The notes below the pieces were generated by a model that saw only the letters and a program-made list of their open reading frames with translations, was not told the DNA's origin and did no database searches. From assembly GCA_003661385.1 (NCBI GenBank), contig QMWA01000106.1, positions 1 through 6,132 of the forward strand: a DNA stretch of 6,132 nt, given 5' to 3'. This document shows positions 5,729 through 6,132 of the stretch, piece by piece (within the stretch, counting starts at the first letter, position 1; every line of letters starts with the position of its first letter). Origin of the DNA: Thermoproteota archaeon (GTDB taxonomy: Archaea; Korarchaeota; Korarchaeia; B14-G2). The translations under genes were made by a program, and so were the position numbers.

Positions 5729-5750
5729 CCTAAAGCCACGGGGCTTCGGC
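5728..5750 (+). other. Short GC-rich stem-loop
   Basis: AAGCC (5733-5737) and GGCTT (5742-5746) pair around the loop ACGG, with GCC/GGC outside allowing the stem to extend across a small bulge. It lies just upstream of the TATA box of the last gene and might end transcription from the left, but no T run follows. Confidence 0.3.
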
Positions 5751-5758
5751 AGGCAGGC

Positions 5759-5765
5759 TTATAAA
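5759..5765 (+). promoter_or_regulatory. TATA box of the membrane protein gene
   Basis: TTATAAA fits an archaeal TATA box; transcription would start near 5786-5791, a few bases before ATG 5795. Confidence 0.6.
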
Positions 5766-5794
5766 CACACATTGAGCAGTATGCAGGTGAGTGT

Positions 5795-6132
5795 ATGGAA
5801 GCTGGGCACACAGCCTTCCTCCTATCCTCCCTCGCCTTCGCACTCTACATAACATGCCCCAGGATGACTGCCATGATAGCCACGCAAGCCAAGCTAACCG
5901 GCATAAACCCGTTTCTAGTGATTTTAACTGGTTCTCTGCTAGGTGTCCCGATGTTCTACCTACTCTACCTCATCCTCAAGCACATCGGTGTAGGCGCGGC
6001 AGTTATAGCAGCTGCGCTACTAGACGCTGGTGCAGCACTCCTAATGGGCGGGCTAGACCTGAAAGCAGGCATAGAGCTAGCCACAATAACCGTGTTCGTT
6101 TACATAGGCATAAGAGTAGCCCCCATAGCAGC
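5795..6132 (+). CDS. Unrecognised multi-pass membrane protein, cut by the window edge
   Basis: The frame is open from ATG 5795 to the last base, 112 complete codons. GGTGA (5786-5790) lies four bases before the ATG and a TATA box precedes it, so the start is well supported. Likely membrane segments are at residues 7-21, 38-62, 64-86 and 91-112, separated by short polar turns (CPRM; HIG; DLKAG). There is no signal peptide beyond the first helix and no motif that I can assign. Glycine- and alanine-rich helices suggest a small transporter or channel-like protein, but the function is unknown. It differs from its left-hand neighbours in being clean and fully open, so the zone of decay seems to end at about 5730. 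Confidence 0.75.
   Translation, partial: MEAGHTAFLLSSLAFALYITCPRMTAMIATQAKLTGINPFLVILTGSLLGVPMFYLLYLILKHIGVGAAVIAAALLDAGAALLMGGLDLKAGIELATITVFVYIGIRVAPIA

Noticed and set aside
1-6132. CRISPR arrays, tRNA or rRNA genes, transposase genes
   Set aside because: No regularly spaced repeats, no tRNA T-arm or cloverleaf pattern and no transposase motif were found on either strand.

Overview
The window reads as hyperthermophilic archaeal DNA, most likely Thermoproteota (Crenarchaeota). The evidence is AT-rich TATA boxes such as TTTAAATA and TTATAAA about 25 to 30 bases before starts, GGTGA-type ribosome binding sites or leaderless starts, frequent GTG starts, and heavy use of AGG/AGA, ATA and CTA codons. 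No ribosomal RNA, tRNA or other taxonomic marker is present, so this placement is inference.

Layout. Positions 1-973 (minus) hold most of a major facilitator superfamily transporter that runs off the left edge and is broken by one frameshift. About 500 bases without a confident gene follow. Positions 1493-2944 (plus) hold a two-gene AbiE-like type IV toxin-antitoxin operon: an intact AbiEi-like winged-helix antitoxin and an AbiEii/DUF1814-type nucleotidyltransferase whose reading frame is split in two at an ATGA stop/start overlap. Positions 2945-3385 carry a symmetric TATA-like element and a probably decayed minus-strand frame. Positions 3386-3739 (minus) are only the first ~100 residues of an acyl-CoA synthetase (AMP-binding family), still behind its promoter, and 3785-4002 (minus) looks like the decayed end of the gene once upstream of it. 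Positions 4047-4631 (plus) are an intact, unrecognised protein with a C-terminal zinc ribbon. Positions 4623-4791 repeat, in the same orientation, the promoter and 5' end of the acyl-CoA synthetase. Positions 4814-5461 (plus) are a VapBC toxin-antitoxin pair with an AbrB-like antitoxin and a PIN-domain toxin, both broken by small indels. Positions 5495-5728 hold a further gene remnant overlapping a 15-bp perfect inverted repeat, and 5795-6132 (plus) the start of an unrecognised multi-pass membrane protein that runs off the right edge.

The theme is gene decay and rearrangement around two toxin-antitoxin loci. Only the AbiEi-like gene, the zinc-ribbon gene and the visible part of the last membrane protein are clean open frames. 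The duplicated acyl-CoA synthetase 5' ends bracket the zinc-ribbon gene as direct repeats, so that gene appears to have entered, or been left behind by, a duplication and deletion event. Whether all the frameshifts are real or some are read errors cannot be settled from the sequence alone. Their number, and the coexistence of truncations and in-frame stops, favour true decay for most of them.
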